Assembly (NCBI GenBank): GCA_009775375.1
Contig: VSPO01000219.1
Span: 1-6,019, forward strand
From: Muribaculaceae bacterium
Lineage (GTDB): Bacteria > Bacteroidota > Bacteroidia > Bacteroidales > Muribaculaceae
Direction of reading: 5' to 3'
Length of the DNA stretch: 6,019 nucleotides
The notes beneath the pieces are model-generated. The model did no database searches. It worked only from the letters and a program-made list of their open reading frames with translations, and was not told the DNA's origin. Every line of letters begins with the position of its first letter. Within the stretch, counting starts at the first letter, position 1. The translations under genes and the position numbers were made by a program. Positions 5,795-6,019 of the stretch are shown here, one piece after another.

Positions 5795-6012
5795 TCCGCC
5801 CCCCACACTTCTTTGATGCCGTATTCGGCGAAAACACTTTCAACGGCGCGGGCTTCGGAAATCTTCGGTTCGACATCTCCTTTCAGGCGTTTGCCCCAAG
5901 CGGCGCGGGTGGTGATGTTTAGTGCCGCCATCAGCTTGTCGCGGCATTCGGCAAGGTCGCCATTCTTGACTTGCGACCATCCTTTCAGGAATGAAAAGTT
6001 TTCTTTGCTCAT
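5791..6012 (-). CDS. Putative small HTH DNA-binding regulator
   Basis: The 73-aa protein (MSKENFSFLKGWSQVKNG) is predicted to be almost all helical. Segments are DLAECRDKLMAALN (19-32), ITTRAAWGKRLKG (33-45), SEARAVESVFAEYGI (52-66) and the end KEVWGAE. The layout resembles a Cro/XRE-like fold: a scaffold helix, a turn around ITTR, a candidate recognition helix AAWGKRL, then a further helix ending in YGI-x-x-WG. I recognise this pattern as common directly upstream of short LuxR-type genes in Bacteroidales phages and prophages, but it has no established function that I know of. Only 7 nt of sequence lie upstream of its ATG, so its promoter and any operator are outside the window. It overlaps the LuxR-type gene by 4 nt (ATGA). 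DNA binding is inferred from shape, not from a full HTH consensus. Confidence 0.78.
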   Translation of the reverse strand: MSKENFSFLKGWSQVKNGDLAECRDKLMAALNITTRAAWGKRLKGDVEPKISEARAVESVFAEYGIKEVWGAE

Positions 6013-6019
6013 ATTTAGG

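Noticed and set aside
5402..5806. Longer LuxR-type protein starting at the GTG at 5804-5806
   Set aside because: It adds only MGGG from a G-run. The ATG at 5794 gives a clean ATGA overlap and matches the usual short N-terminus before LTKRE.

Overview
The window is a single, tightly packed early-region operon from a mobile element, most likely a phage or prophage (less likely an integrative element), of a gut-type Bacteroidota host. The evidence is the set of families: a DUF3853-like helix-turn-helix protein, a short LuxR-type HTH protein with a hydrophobic tail, and small hypothetical proteins of the kind seen in Bacteroidales phages and integrative elements. Starts mostly lack a clear Shine-Dalgarno motif, as expected in that phylum. 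GC is roughly 50-52% by hand estimate. The host genus cannot be fixed from the sequence. No structural, packaging, lysis or integrase gene is present, so phage versus other element is inference.

All ten genes lie on the minus strand, so transcription runs from right to left and the promoter must lie beyond position 6019. Neighbours overlap by 1-11 nt (three ATGA overlaps, one TGATG overlap, one 11-nt overlap) or are separated by only 9-18 nt. No non-coding stretch exceeds 20 nt, and I see no RNA gene, terminator, CRISPR array or insertion sequence.

The promoter-proximal part (about 6012 to 4704) is a small-gene cassette: a 73-aa putative DNA-binding protein, a LuxR-type HTH protein with a hydrophobic segment and an Arg/Thr-rich tail, a 72-aa membrane protein, a 92-aa DUF3853-like HTH protein and a 67-aa AT-rich hypothetical. 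The middle (4694 to 1010) is a DNA recombination module: a 653-aa Rad50/SbcC-like ATPase with a CxxC zinc hook, a RecT-family single-strand annealing protein and a metallo-beta-lactamase-fold hydrolase with a complete metal-ligand set. The simplest reading is that the ATPase and the MBL protein process DNA ends and RecT anneals the exposed strands. The left end (998 to 1) holds a 207-aa hypothetical and the first 118 codons of another unrecognised gene that runs off the window.

The most unusual signal is compositional. By manual scan the 6 kb contains no GATC, no GGCC and no CTAG, and only one CCAG/CTGG site on either strand, while CCGG and TCGA are common. This suggests selection against restriction or modification targets, although codon bias must be excluded.
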